DNA of 64,000 nt from Loripinus fragilis (GCA_964019695.1 OZ026522.1:19905977-19969976), one strand, 5' to 3'. Counted from the stretch's first letter, positions 45,852 through 56,961 are shown. A program made the numbers and translations. Notes: generated from the sequence alone by a model not told the origin.

Positions 45852-46358
45852 ATGACAATGTGGTTTTATGCCTTTTGCCAGTATCAAAATTCGTTCTCAG
45901 ATAGGGAGCAAGACATACCTGGGATAATTATGCATCAGGGGCTTCCATCGAAAGATCAGATAACTCAATGGACAGATACACCACAACACACAATTTTGGT
46001 TCTGGACGACTTGATGAATAAAATGACAAAAAATGAAGACTCCGCACACCACCAATTTTGTACAGTTATTTTTGTAACACAAATTTTTTATATGCCAAAT
46101 AGATATTCAAGAACAATATCATTAAATTGCCATTATGTAATAATTGTCAAGAATTTTCGTGATTCCAGAAGCATAATTACTTTTGGTTTTCAGTTACTAC
46201 CTGGAAAAGTAAATTTCTTCCAAGATACATATGAAAAAGTCACAGCAGAGCCATTTTCATATCTTTTGTGTCATCTTTCTCCAAAAACGTTACAAGATAT
46301 GAGATTTAGATCCAAAATTCTTCCGATTGAAGATACAGTAATTTTTCTTCCAAAATAG
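45852..46358 (+). pseudogene. Maverick/Polinton-like packaging ATPase, C-terminal part
   Basis: A 168-residue frame with TILVLDDLMNKM (Walker B-like, hydrophobic then DD), TVIFVTQIFYMPNRYSR and SLNCHYVII, a pattern found in FtsK/HerA-type packaging ATPases of these elements. The Walker A loop is absent, so the N-terminal half has been lost. It follows the capsid-like block directly on the same strand, as in a viral-type gene cluster. The frame ends normally at TAG. Confidence 0.5.
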
Positions 46359-46384
46359 ACCTATAAATTAAAGTTTTTCGTTTT

Positions 46385-46577
46385 GATTAATTTGTTTCTT
46401 TACGTCCAATCAACAATCTTTCAGTTAAACAGGGACGGGTCTTCCTGGGATGAGACAGTACTAAGCTAGGATAAATGTGTCTTGCTCAGGACCACAACGC
46501 AGTAACGCCGGTGAGGCTAGAACCTGCGACCCCTTGGTCTGGAGTCAAGCACTCTACCACTGAACCACTGCGCTCCC
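46385..46577 (-). mobile_element. tRNA-derived SINE inside the Maverick-like remnant
   Basis: Minus-strand head GGTTCAGTGGTAGAGTGCTT (box A) and GGTCGCAGGTTCTAGCCTCA (box B), the GAGCAAGACACATTTATCC centre and the ATTGTTGATTGGACGTAAAG tail. It inserted just after the ATPase-like frame. Confidence 0.8.
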
Positions 46578-46599
46578 TATAAATTCAAGTGCCCTGTTT

Positions 46600-47170
46600 G
46601 TGACATGATTAGCCGACTGGTACACACGCAAATATTTGTCCTGCGGCTGTTACAGACTACTGAAACAAAGAAGAGCTCTGATAAAACTGCAACCATCAAA
46701 CAGATTCGAGCACTGTGTGAGATAATTTTGAATGTGTTCAAAGGTATTGATCCTCTCAGTGAATATCACGTGAAAAAACTATAACAAGGCTGTTCTGTTT
46801 AACAAGAAAAAAAGTCATTTGCTACGACTACAGAGTATTCTTCCAGTGTTGTTAAAGGCAGCATTAGTTATTATAGATCACCATGGCAAAGGAGATGATG
46901 TTTATCCCAAAACAGAAATATGAGAGCTTAATGAAATTGAAGAACCAGAACAGAGCATTTATAAAACCGAGTATCAAAAGACTGATATTGATAATGATGT
47001 ACCTTCTAAAATGGAAGCAGATAAACACCATTTACATCGACGTCAAGATGACCCCTTGGTATCTATTGTATGCAGGAAGCTCAAACTGGTGGGAAATATG
47101 TAGTAAAAAGACAAACTCGTGGTGAACAACCAAGACAACAAAGATTTCAAGTGGATCACATTTTAATGAA
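46600..47170 (+). pseudogene. Further Maverick-like short frames, degraded
   Basis: Two short pieces follow the SINE: one around 46640-46860 with ALCEIILNVFKGIDPL, and one from 46883 starting MAKEMMFIPKQKYESLM. Both are interrupted. Their position after capsid and ATPase suggests minor structural genes of the same element, but neither family is firmly recognised. Confidence 0.3.
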
Positions 47171-47289
47171 CTTAAACATCATTAAAAAGCAAACAACATA
47201 AAGCTTAATCACATCTGTATAATTGTTTAATTAATTGTACATAAAACATATACATCTGTGTGAAGTGAAAACTACCTTTTTCGCACAAC

Positions 47290-47455
47290 GTAATTGTAAT
47301 TTCTTCCTTGAAAAATATTTTTGTCCCTTGAAAATGATTTTACCAAAAATATATTTTCAAGGAACAAAACTATTTTCTAACATGGGAAATTTTTTTGTCC
47401 CTTGAAAATGATTTTACCAAAACAAAATTTATTTTCAAGGAATAAAACATTATTT
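47290..47455. repeat. Duplicated TTTTTGTCCCTTGAAAATG hairpin
   Basis: Two tandem units (about 47321 and 47391) contain CCTTGAAAATGATTTTACCA and an inverted ATTTTCAAGGAA. Confidence 0.7.
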
Positions 47456-47644
47456 TTGACAAGGAAAATGAATCAATAATGAGCGTTTATAAATATGTTT
47501 TAAAAATATATAAATCAAATTATAAGAGTGGCTTCCTCTTGTTTTCTTTTTCTTGCAAGAAATTATTTTTCGCTCATTGTATTGAACAAAAAAGATTTTT
47601 TTCCAAAACAAAAGTATCATCAAAATGAATATGTAATTATGTTT

Positions 47645-47654
47645 CACACACACA

Positions 47655-47687
<33 letters not shown>
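47645..47687. repeat. (AC)n microsatellite
   Basis: AC dinucleotide run with one T interruption. Confidence 0.95.
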
Positions 47688-47688
<1 letters not shown>

Positions 47689-47766
47689 GATGTTTCAGGG
47701 GTTAAAATGAAGATTTGTGTGTCAGAGGGCAAACTTTCTGGTGAGTGATGAGGTGTGGATGATTTG

Positions 47767-48001
47767 GGCCTCGTCGCGAGAAAACTTGTCTTCGGGGTTT
47801 CCGACAAAGTGAGCTCAATCCAGTCTCATCAGCTACAGAGACTAGCTAGAAAATCAAAATTTTGTCTGTAGCAAGTTTACATATGATACTTTCCGAAATG
47901 CGAATAACAAAGGCGCTGATCAGACTGCGCAGATGCGCAGGCTGGTCTGCGCAATTGCTGTTCGCAAACCCCCTAAGACAGATTTTCTCGCGTCGAGGGC
48001 C
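47767..48001. mobile_element. MITE with GGCCTCGTCGC termini, copy 2
   Basis: GGCCTCGTCGCGAGAAAACT at the left, TTTTCTCGCGTCGAGGGC at the right; central palindrome CTGCGCAGATGCGCAG, similar to the one in the 8808 family. Confidence 0.75.
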
Positions 48002-48055
48002 ATTTGATAGGTGGCAATTTGTATTCTTCTCTTAAACGCCTTCGCCTTTTTCTCA

Positions 48056-48102
48056 CGATGATTATGATGATGATGATGATGAGGGTAATGATGATGAGTA
48101 TT
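48056..48102. repeat. (GAT)n microsatellite
   Basis: ATGATGATGATGATGATGAG with two interruptions. Confidence 0.9.
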
Positions 48103-48924
48103 GCCAAAGGAATGGGTTATAATAATGTAACAACTGAAAAAAAGAAAAAGAAACAACATTTAATCAAACTACATTTTTGCACATTGGAGCAAGATAACCA
48201 CTGTCGTCAAAACATTTGTCACTGTCATTTTGTTTGATCACATTTTCAACAGATTCATAAATGTTGTTTCTCGTAAAGTTTGATTCTGTTAAAGCTGCAT
48301 AGTCTGTAACTTTTGATCTTTTGATTTTAGAAATAATGTTACTATATTTCAAGAACACAGTAAAAAACTAAAATTCAGGTATACATTTTACCAATTTCGT
48401 AAATCTTAACAAATTATCATTATCAAAACAACAGCATTTATGTTATAAATTAACTGTCTATAATTATTGGAGGGACGCAAATAATTACCAACAAGAGAAA
48501 AACCACCTGTTTTTATAAGATAATTCACTTTTACATGCAGTTTTCAGCTATAGTGAGTCGATTTATTGTGAAAACATAACTTAGTTCTACTTTTAAAGAT
48601 GTTTTAAAAAGTAAATAAAATTTTCGAAAAATGTTCATAGTTGCAGGCTTAGTCTTTTTAAGTCAAAAATCTGTTTCAGAAGAAGATAAATTTGTGTCAT
48701 TGATTTAATTCATCAAATCATCGTGAGTAGACATTAAAAGCGGGTCCGAGTGACCAATGTGCGCTAAAGTATTAATATAGATACCAGCGCGTTGCCTTCC
48801 CATATCAATAGTTCTCATTGCAATTTTGCGATGCTACCTTCTTTTGCGATGCTTCCTTCCAATGGCAACAAACGCTAACACAGGTATTATCAAAAGACTG
48901 AGAGGAAAAAGCATGTACAATCTT
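48103..48924. other. Unassigned non-coding DNA
   Basis: AT-rich; short open frames only. Confidence 0.5.
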
Positions 48925-49345
48925 TCAACATTGTTTACTTAAAAGAATCAGAGGTTTCTTTTGTACCCGAAAAAACCTGTGGTTCTGTAGCTGCGAAAGA
49001 ATACGAAATTGACCCAGTCGTAGAACCGATATGTTGTGGCGAATTGTCGAATGTGAGGTAAAATATGCTGACACCGTACCTGAAGGTTGTGTCGAGCCTG
49101 TAGTTAAATCATGTGTCAGTTCAGTGGTAGTCCTAGGAGCAGCCGTAATAGTAACAGTAGTGGTAATTGCAAAAGTTGTAGTAGTGGCAGTAGTAGTATC
49201 AGCAATGGTAGTGATAGTGGCAGTTGGGGTTTCAAATGTTGCTTCTGCTGCGGTACGATAAGAAAAGTGGTATGAGAGTTCAGTAGCAGTGGTGGTAACT
49301 GTAGTATCAGAATAGGATGGTACCGTCGTCTGGGTGGACGATGAT
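48925..49345 (-). CDS. Candidate Thr-rich, mucin-like exon
   Basis: A 147-residue minus-strand frame; a splice acceptor-like sequence (TTTTTTCTATTACTAG) precedes GAGAATCATCG, so coding probably begins near 49349 rather than at the upstream ATG. About half of the first 90 residues are Thr, Ser or Ala (ITTIADTTTATTTTFAITTT), a pattern of O-glycosylated mucin-like stalks. The last 40 residues look different, so the true exon may end earlier at an unseen donor. It might instead be a codon-repeat artefact: the reverse strand is a GTA/GTAG-rich imperfect repeat. No neighbouring exons were found. Confidence 0.3.
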
Positions 49346-49747
49346 TCTCCTAGTAATAGAAAAAACATATTCTATCTAACAGTAAGAATCCTCACAAACA
49401 TACCTGGTTGCAAACGTGCTTTTTGGTTTTTGCAAATAAAAAAAGATTAAAGATCAGACTGCGCTTTCCAGCATCTTTTTAGATCGCTTCTCTAATAGAA
49501 CATTACCTTTTTGTTTCTATTTATGAAATTTTACACCTTAAGATTGCTTTCAAAGTGTGAGCAGACTCGTACGTTTCTGCACTTGACATCAAGTATTATT
49601 TCAAGCTCTCGGCTGCTTGAAATTAGCATACATAGAATAAGTGCAGATGCAATGGTAGGGGGTTATAGTGTTGCAAGCTTAATATAAGCAGATACTGCAC
49701 AAGAAATATCAATCCGTTATTGCGCTAGTCGAACAAACTAATCAAGC
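49346..49747. other. Unassigned non-coding DNA
   Basis: Nothing supported. Confidence 0.5.
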
Positions 49748-50184
49748 GCGGCCACCAATCCATCTCCTTCATCGCATATACCAGTTGGATTAAACTTTCT
49801 GTTTCCTAATTTTAAGAGCAAAATTTGGAAATCAGGCAATGCTTTTCGATGAGACACTCATTAAACTTTTCGATACTGATATTGGTTTTAGGAGGATATT
49901 CTGCTTGACGACTTAAACTGTTTTGTAATGAAGAAAAAATACATTTTTTTCAACTTCGACACATATTCTAGAATCAGTTTATGTGCCAGGGGACGCTATT
50001 TCATGTATGTCAAAGGTTAACACCAAGGCCATCGAATAGCATTTTCGGATTTCTAAAATTTTGTATTGTTTTAGAGAAAAAACGAATTTGCCGAATTTAT
50101 GGTTCATCTCATTCATAGAGAACGGGTCCCTCTCATAACACAGTATTGATTTTATACGATGGAGGAGATGGATTGGTGGCCATG
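49748..50184. repeat. Imperfect fold-back repeat
   Basis: GGCCACCAATCCATCTCCTT (about 49751) and its inverted partner AGGAGATGGATTGGTGGCC (about 50163) begin arms of about 120 bp that stay similar toward the centre. Probably an eroded MITE. Confidence 0.55.
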
Positions 50185-50322
50185 TCAAGGCCTTCATTTG
50201 TCAACTAAGCAATAAATCACAGACTCCTCTGAAAATTTGTTTTTTTATCTGTAACAAAAAAGCAGTTCACAACAATCCCTAATGGGACTGACAGTGATAC
50301 TGTTAAGTTAATAATGATCATG

Positions 50323-50634
50323 TGCGGATGCAGAGGGTGGGGGGCAGGGGGTCCGGACCCCCCCCCTTATAAATCACAAAAATATAGGGTTTCTTAGCAA
50401 TACTGGTCCGGATCCCCTGAAAATCACAAAGCTACCAAGCCATAATTCAATGAAGGGCCATCATCGGCCCGCCAGCGAAACGCCGTTTAAATGGCGTTTT
50501 GGTGGCTGGTCGATGATTGCCCGCTTTTAGTGCTATTTGGATCATTCCTCCCCTCATCAAACTTAAAAAATGAAATAAAATAAAACGTTTTCAAAATTGG
50601 ACCCCCTCTGACAAAACTTTCTGGATCCGCGCAT
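50323..50634. mobile_element. MITE-like repeat, CGGATCCAG/CTGCATCCGC type, copy 2 (inverted)
   Basis: TGCGGATGCAGAGGGTGG to TTCTGGATCCGCGCA; the inner pair CGCCGTTTAAATGGCG makes a short palindrome. Inverted copy of 28045-28352. Confidence 0.65.
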
Positions 50635-50727
50635 GATGATTGCTTCTGATAAAAAGTCAAGAAAAAAAAACTGACATTAACGTAGCACAGCTCGACTGAA
50701 ATCGATTTCACCATTTAACATAATAAT

Positions 50728-51215
50728 CAGCAATCACAATGTAACCAGTCAATGGATAATCAGCCAAAATAAATGTGCACGACCCTCGGGCAACTTAGAC
50801 TAATCAGTCAGCAATCGGAACGTAATCAGTAAATGAATAATCAGTCAAAATAAATGTGCACGACCCACAGAGGATCGTAGACTAACCAATCAGCAATCGC
50901 AAAGTAATCAGACGATGAATAAGCAGTCAAAACAAATGTGCACGACCCACAGGGGTACGTAGATTAATCAGTCAGCAATCCCGATATAATCAGACGCTGG
51001 ATAAGCAGTCAAAACAAATGTGCACGACCCACGGGGTGGGGGGGCGTAGATTAATCAGTCAGCAATCGTGTTATAATCAGACGCTGGATAAGCAGTCAAA
51101 ACAAGTGTGCACAACCAACAGGAGAACGAAGAATAATCGGTCAACAATAGCAATGTAATCAGGCTTTGGAAAATCGGGAGAATGAAATGTGCACGACCCA
51201 TGGTAATCAGTATTA
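50728..51215. repeat. 90-bp tandem repeat
   Basis: Five to six units, each containing AAATGTGCACGACCCAC and AATCAGTCAGCAATC, spaced about 85-95 bp. No open frame runs through it. Confidence 0.85.
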
Positions 51216-51434
51216 AGGGTCGAAAGGGATGTATAGAAAGTGAACGGCTTATTTCCTTTAGAATGGAGCCTACTTTGATAAATATATACCATGCAATTCA
51301 TGGATTATAATCATTTTTACTAATTGACCACAAACGAAATAGGTAGACTCACAGAGTGAATATGGCACACATCTCTAGGCTGTGCATTGTTTTAATATAT
51401 ATTTGTGAATATGAAGTGTTCTGTCAATGTTTTA
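51216..51434. other. Unassigned short non-coding stretch
   Basis: Nothing supported between the tandem repeat and the AC run. Confidence 0.4.

Positions 51435-51490
<56 letters not shown>
51435..51490. repeat. (AC)n microsatellite
   Basis: Uninterrupted AC run of about 28 units. Confidence 0.95.
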
Positions 51491-51493
<3 letters not shown>

Positions 51494-51918
51494 TCGTTCG
51501 CTAAAAAAGGATGTTTAAATACTGACTCACTACAGATACATGTAGGATGTTTTTCCCCAAAAAATGTCTGGCGAATACCAGAACCACACATATTGATCTT
51601 TGGTTGATCTTCAACAACTAGACTAACTCTGATAGTACTCTTCAAAACTTTCACTTTCCGTGTTACGTATGGTATTACTTGACTTTTCGCTTACTGTAAA
51701 GGCAGCAGCTTTAATATTCATATCTGGGCGTGGTTCGGCTATTTCATCTCCTAATCTTATCAGTAGGGGGAGAGAATGGTGGAGATCGTCGAATTTCATG
51801 AAACCTGCTAACAGCTTTGAAAAGACTTCTTATACCATTATTACAACTAACTTTACGGTAGATTTTTTCACAGAATGACAATAGTTTTAATCCCTCCTTA
51901 TAAAAAGGTAACAATCAT
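51491..51918. other. Non-coding DNA between AC and TG runs
   Basis: Short frames only. The flanking runs are complementary and could pair. Confidence 0.4.

Positions 51919-51987
<69 letters not shown>
51919..51987. repeat. (TG)n microsatellite
   Basis: TG run with two CG-containing interruptions. Confidence 0.95.
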
Positions 51988-51989
<2 letters not shown>

Positions 51990-52441
51990 AGGTTTATTTT
52001 TTATCCTGTTTTTTTATTATTATTTTTTTATTATTTTTGTTGTAACATAACTCTATGAGCCTCGATATTTCTGAATTACATCATCGATTGAAGATGTTGA
52101 ATAGTCAATCGGTTACATCACCGCTGATCTTAGCCACGGATCCGTGTCTTAGCCTTCTTTTTTCGAGTATCAAAAGAAACCGGTTTTCATATGAGTAAAG
52201 TCGAATGATAGTATCTGATTGATACAGCGTAATAAAATACTCCTAAAGGTAGCACCATTGAAGAATAGGCAATGAATGGGGTACGTAGGGCGAGAGTATC
52301 TTCTTTCTGCAGATAACAACATTTTTTGTTATTGTGATCTAAAGTTATAATTGAGTATGGCAAGTTGACGTTGACAGGTTAAAATCTAGAAAAATTGAAT
52401 CTTTTGTGAAAAACAAGACATTTGACACCTGCCTCCGAGAC

Positions 52442-52450
52442 TATATAAAG
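52442..52450 (+). promoter_or_regulatory. TATA box of the small coiled-coil gene
   Basis: TATATAAAG lies 82 bp before the start codon at 52524. If transcription starts about 30 bp downstream, the 5' untranslated region would be about 50 bp with no upstream ATG, which fits a compact promoter. Confidence 0.5.
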
Positions 52451-52523
52451 AAAATCATACGCCAAAGCGATCCCCATCTGCACTATACCGTATAGTGCAT
52501 AAACTGTAGCATAAAGAAGGAAA

Positions 52524-52549
52524 ATGGCACAGAAAGGTGTAGACCAAAC
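52524..52549 (+). CDS. Small coiled-coil protein, exon 1
   Basis: ATG with A at -3 and G at +4; encodes MAQKGVDQ plus two bases of the next codon, then the donor GTAAGT at 52550. Phase 2 fits the acceptors at 54014 and 56863 equally well. The exon is too short to recognise alone; support comes from the frame-consistent joins and the TATA box. Confidence 0.6.
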
Positions 52550-52670
52550 GTAAGTTGTTTTAATTAATTTTTGAACATTTTAATATTTTTCTTTTTAGAA
52601 TAAAATCTTTAAGGTATACACATTCTGATATAGGTAGATATATGATTTCCTTTACATGTACTTAAAACAT

Positions 52671-52697
52671 ATTATTATTATTATTATTATTATTAGT
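52671..52697. repeat. (ATT)n microsatellite
   Basis: ATTATTATTATT run of about eight units. Confidence 0.9.
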
Positions 52698-52708
52698 ATT
52701 AAATACAA

Positions 52709-52873
52709 TTATTTCATGCCTGTTTGTAGTATAGTCAAAACTATCACCCTGAGATGCCGTGGACGACCAGATGCACTATTGCAAGAGGCGGAGGGCTGAG
52801 TGCAATAGTGCATCAGGTCGTCCACGGTACCGAGGGGTAAAAGTTTGGCTATACTACAAACAGGCATGAAATA
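52709..52873. repeat. 165-bp hairpin, copy 1
   Basis: TTATTTCATGCCTGTTTGTA and the inverted TACAAACAGGCATGAAATAA bound long, nearly complementary arms (GCCGTGGACGACC / GGTCGTCCACGGT); the loop lies around GAGGCGGAGGGCTGAG. It is in intron 1 of the small gene. Confidence 0.8.
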
Positions 52874-53011
52874 ACTGTTTTATTACCCAACCCTTTTGAT
52901 TAAATACTTAACAGCGTTTCTTGCAGCAGCATCGTTGTTTGGCATGTCGATAAGCGCCTGTGCGTTTTTAACATAGAAGCGGGTAACCAGGGTATGGTAT
53001 AGTATACAGTT

Positions 53012-53172
53012 CTTTCATGCCAGTTTGTAGTATAGTCAAAATTTTTACCCCGAGGTGCCGTGGACGACCTGATGCACTATTGCACGAGGCCGAAGGCCGA
53101 GTGCAATAGCGCTTCAGGTCGTCCACGGTACCGAGGGGTAATAGTTTGACTATACTACAAGCAGGCATGAAA
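53012..53172. repeat. 165-bp hairpin, copy 2
   Basis: Same structure as 52709-52873, about 300 bp further on, also followed by TGTTTTATTACCCAACCC. Confidence 0.8.
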
Positions 53173-53845
53173 TAACTGTTTTATTACCCAACCCATTTGA
53201 TGAAATACTTAGCAGCGTTCCTTGAATGGAGTTGCTGTAGATGATGCGGTTTTGTTGCAAAACGAAAAATTTCACCAAATCTGCTCAATTTTGGTCTCAA
53301 AGTGTTCCGCTCGTTCTAACTAAGAAAATGAGTACCCACCCACACTTTATGTTTCTGACCATTAACAACGGAGTTATTGGAGTTTAAAGTTGCCAAACCA
53401 TGCCTCATTTTCACCATTGTTGCATAACGTCTCCTTTCATAAACGAACCGTACGCGCATCGTCGTCGCGCATGATAATAAGCGCCTGTGTGTTTTTAACT
53501 TGGAAGCGGGAAACCAGGCCCATGGTATAGTGCCAGTCTATAGTCATATTTATTGACCGGTGGAATAGTTCAGTGACTCATGCCATAGCAAAAAAATAGA
53601 CAATTACTCCGTATAAAGACGGTTGGGTAATAATCATATTAATTGTTCAGTGACTCATGACATAGAAAAAATAGACAATTACTCCGCATATAGACGGTTG
53701 GGTAATAGTTATTATTATTCAGACTACATGTACAAGACTACACAGAGCTTGAAACACCATCATTTATGCTCATCCCCGTGGAGCTATTTGAGGATTGGAT
53801 AGATGGGGTAGCGATTAAAATCCCAACTGCATCACCAAAATCAGC

Positions 53846-53848
<3 letters not shown>

Positions 53849-53906
<58 letters not shown>
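53849..53906. repeat. (AT)n microsatellite
   Basis: AT run of about 29 units just before exon 2. Confidence 0.95.
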
Positions 53907-53908
<2 letters not shown>

Positions 53909-54013
53909 TATTCTGCGCAATGAAAATAGCATCAAACATACTGACATAAAACGTTAAAATTTCAATCACACACCTTTTAAGTTAATGCATTGTTTTTTTT
54001 ATATTTTTAACAG

Positions 54014-54118
54014 GGAAAGTCTAACAAGCACACCAGTCTCATTCAACACGGAGAGACAGCTCTTAGAAACACCAAATGCAAAGATACATGTACATACACA
54101 TGATGAAAAACACGAACA
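54014..54118 (+). CDS. Small coiled-coil protein, exon 2
   Basis: Acceptor TATTTTTAACAG, donor GTATGT. It encodes a polar segment with ERQLLETPNAKI and a His-rich stretch (HVHTHDEKHE). Phase 2 at both ends, so it can be skipped or exchanged without losing frame. Confidence 0.65.
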
Positions 54119-54376
54119 GTATGTATCATACCAAAGTCATTTGATTTTTGTCTCATATTTTATGTACAATTTACCAACCTAACGTTTTTTGGTTTTTTTT
54201 TTGGTTGTGTTTTTTTGTTTGTTTTTTTGTTTGTTATTTTTTGTTGTTTTTTTACTAATACTAGTTATTTGTTGCAAATTTTTGCGTGAAAATAAAATTT
54301 ACGGTTTTATGATTATAGATGATTATTTTTCACTTTGAACGATTGCAAACTAATATAAAATTTAACCTTTTTTCAG

Positions 54377-54494
54377 ATTGAAAAGGATGAAAGACCAATT
54401 GTTAAAGGGGCTATCAAAGGCGAACACAGTTCTTGAAGAATTGACTTCACTACTTCATAAAGTTCAAAATGAACTCCAACTTTTAAAAGATTAA
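54377..54494 (+). CDS. Small coiled-coil protein, exon 3 (terminal)
   Basis: Acceptor CTTTTTTCAG. In frame with exon 2 it encodes LKRMKDQLLKGLSKANTVLE and onward to LQLLKD, then TAA. Leucines fall at heptad spacing, giving a coiled coil of about 38 residues at the C-terminus. The complete protein is 82 residues, with no signal peptide or membrane segment. I do not recognise the family; a small adaptor or oligomerising protein is likely on structure alone. No canonical AATAAA was noticed in the next 400 bp. Confidence 0.65.
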
Positions 54495-56191
54495 CTAATT
54501 AATGATGATGAACTGTGTCAAGGGAAAAATGGGGAGGGGGTATTAGTGCTTTGGAAAACAAAGAGACTCACCAACTCTGCGACATCACTGTTCAGTTGAT
54601 TTGCTTCTTTGTTTTGCATATTCAAACAGGGTTTTCTCTTGACACAGCTAAAGTGAAAAAAATACCAGTGTAAGTGTTTAAAGGATCATATATACGTGGA
54701 TTTTATTAATGTATTCTGTTTTAAATGGTAAATATATAGAGGATATTTACCTTTTTGGGGTGAATACCAAATATATTTCATCGAGTGTGGCGAAAAAATC
54801 AGTATTTTTCACGAGTGCGCAGCACGAGTGAAAATGCTGATATTTTCACCAAACGAGAGCTGGAGCTGATCTATTTCTTAAACATGTTCCAATAATGAAT
54901 ACAAATGTAATATATAAGTTCTCCTAATTATCGTATAATGCTTCAATATGTATGTTTCAATAACATTTTGCTGGAACATTCCAAGCGTTCGTTAAACTTA
55001 GTTTCTCAATCTTAAACTTCAAACTTGGTAAAATTACCAAAACAGAATAAGTGTCTTAAACTTGTAGTTGACAAATTCAACTATGTCTTAAACACTGAGT
55101 TGGTAGATCCAAACTATGTCTTAAACACTGAGTTGGTAGATCCAAACTATGTAATTAATTGCTTCTAAACCGTTCAGTTGGTAATTCCTAACTTACTAAT
55201 TACGTGTTACTCGTTTAGTTGGTAAATCCTAACTGCCTTCTCTTAATTCAAAATCTCCCTCATTCTAAAAACAGACACGCCTATATTCTAAAATATTTGT
55301 ATTAACCAATCGCCTCTGCAGAGCCATAAGGCGGTCCTAAAACATTAAGATTAATAATTGAGCAGAATAATCCCTTTGATGGACAATAGCGCCGCCGCCA
55401 AACGGACGCGGATGGCAGACGTTGTGAATTCAACTTCCGTGAGCATGTTTGCACAACTGACTCATGTGTGAACAGCGCTATTGTTCGTCAAATGTAAGAC
55501 GCTAAAATATGATCACCTTAATTGATGTCAACACCTGCGAGAAGCGTGGGTTCGACTCACTAATTAAGGAGACACATCCTGGTCTAAAAATACAAAATAA
55601 ATTAAAATCTAGCGTTGAAAAGTAAAACATTTTCTTACTAAAATAACCTATTTTGTTTCAGATTCTGTATAAAGTTGCGATTATTTTGATACCAAACATG
55701 CCATATTTTGTTTGACAATAATTATTTTCTAATTTTGTAAATCATTAAGTCTGTTTCCTTTCGACCCAAAGCTGATTTTTTATTCTATAAAACATACTCG
55801 TGCCGTCTCATAGGGACATGCACTGTAGTTGTTTTATGTTAAAACTGGGACATGCACAACAGTCTTCGAAACAGACACGCGTGGTCACGTCGGACATACA
55901 CGGAGGTCTCGAATACTGAAACATGCACCTATGTTTTGAGTAGTAGGTTGAACAGAGAAATATAAGCAAATGATCAAATTCCTTCTCGTGCAGTCTCGTC
56001 GGGACGTGCACAACAGTTATGAAATAAACGGGTCATGCACGCTAGTTCAGAAACAGTCTTGTGCAGTCTCATTGGTTGTGCACAGATGTTTCTGTAACAG
56101 CGACATATACCACGGTTTTGACTCTTATAATTTAAAACAATACCCAAACTCATGTAAGGTAAAATGATCATTTTTCTTCATCATAATACAT
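54495..56191. other. Non-coding DNA with a 33-bp tandem repeat
   Basis: A 33-bp repeat (AACTATGTCTTAAACACTGA, GTTGGTAGATCC) runs about 55080-55230 in 4-5 diverging units. A degenerate repeat containing GGACATGCACAACAGT occurs at 55810-56100. Open frames at 55808-56171 overlap this repeat and are not credible genes. Confidence 0.5.
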
Positions 56192-56862
56192 GGAGTTGCT
56201 GTAGACGATGCGGTTTTGTTGCAAAACAGAAAATTTCATCAAATCTGCCCAAATCTGCCCAATTGTGGTCTCAAAAGGTCTCAAAAGGTTCCGCTAGTTC
56301 TAACTAAGAAATCGAGTACCCACACTTTAAAGAGTTTAAAGTTGCCAAACCATGCCTTATTTTCACCATTGTTGCATAACGTCTCTTTTCATAAACGAAC
56401 CGTACGCGCATCGTTGTTGCGCATGTCGATAGTCAAATTTGTTGACCGGTGGAATAGTTCAGTGACTCATGCCATAGCAAAAAATAGACAATTACTCCGT
56501 ATATAGATGGTTGGGTAATAATCATATTTATTGACTGGTCAATAGTTCAGTGACTCATGACATAGAAAAAATAGACAATTACTCCGTATATAGAGGGTTG
56601 GGTAATAATCATTATTATTCAGACTACAAGACTACACAGAGCTTGAAACACCATCATTTATGCTCATCCCCGTGGAGTTATTTGAGGATTGGATAGATGG
56701 GGTAGCGATTAAAATCCCAACTGCATCACCAAAATCAGCGAGATATATATATCTCATATTCTGCGCAATGGAAATAGCATCAAACATACTGACATAAAAC
56801 GTTAAAATTTCAATCACACACCTTTTAAGTTAATGCATTGTGTTTTTTTATATTTTTAACAG

Positions 56863-56961
56863 GGGAAGTCTAACAAGCACACCAGTCTCATTCAACACCG
56901 AGAGACAGCTCTTAGAAACACCAAATGCAAAGATACAGACACATGATGAAAAACACGAAAA
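56863..56961 (+). CDS. Small coiled-coil protein, duplicate exon 2'
   Basis: Same acceptor and donor as exon 2. It differs by Glu to Gly at its start (GSLTSTPV) and by a 6-bp in-frame deletion in the His-rich part (KIQTHDEKHE); the last split codon changes from Gln to Lys. No second exon 1 was found, so it would need splicing from 52549. Confidence 0.5.

Larger units (their letters stand above)
53227..54846 (+). repeat. Segmental duplication, unit 1
   Basis: From GGAGTTGCTGTAGATGATGC to TCACCAAACGAG the sequence is repeated at 56192-57708, carrying exons 2 and 3 of the small gene with their intron. Unit 1 has a long (AT)n run (53849-53906) that is only a few repeats in unit 2. It also contains two copies of an 85-bp segment ending GGTTGGGTAATA. 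Confidence 0.85.

Noticed and set aside
46510..46577. tRNA gene on the minus strand
   Set aside because: Part of a complete SINE copy with the same body as 9511 and 11950.
49031..49261. Val-rich plus-strand frame that looks like a membrane protein
   Set aside because: It is the reverse complement of the Thr-rich frame (ACT/ACC codons read as AGT/GGT/GTA), so its hydrophobicity is a by-product.
50728..51215. CRISPR-like array
   Set aside because: Whole 90-bp units repeat with gradual divergence; there are no short conserved repeats separated by unrelated spacers, and the genome is animal.
51356..51654. Frames made of TH or CV dipeptide repeats
   Set aside because: Direct translation of the (AC)n microsatellite.
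55808..56171. Cys-rich short frames on both strands
   Set aside because: They overlap a degenerate tandem repeat (GGACATGCACAACAG) and have no splice context.
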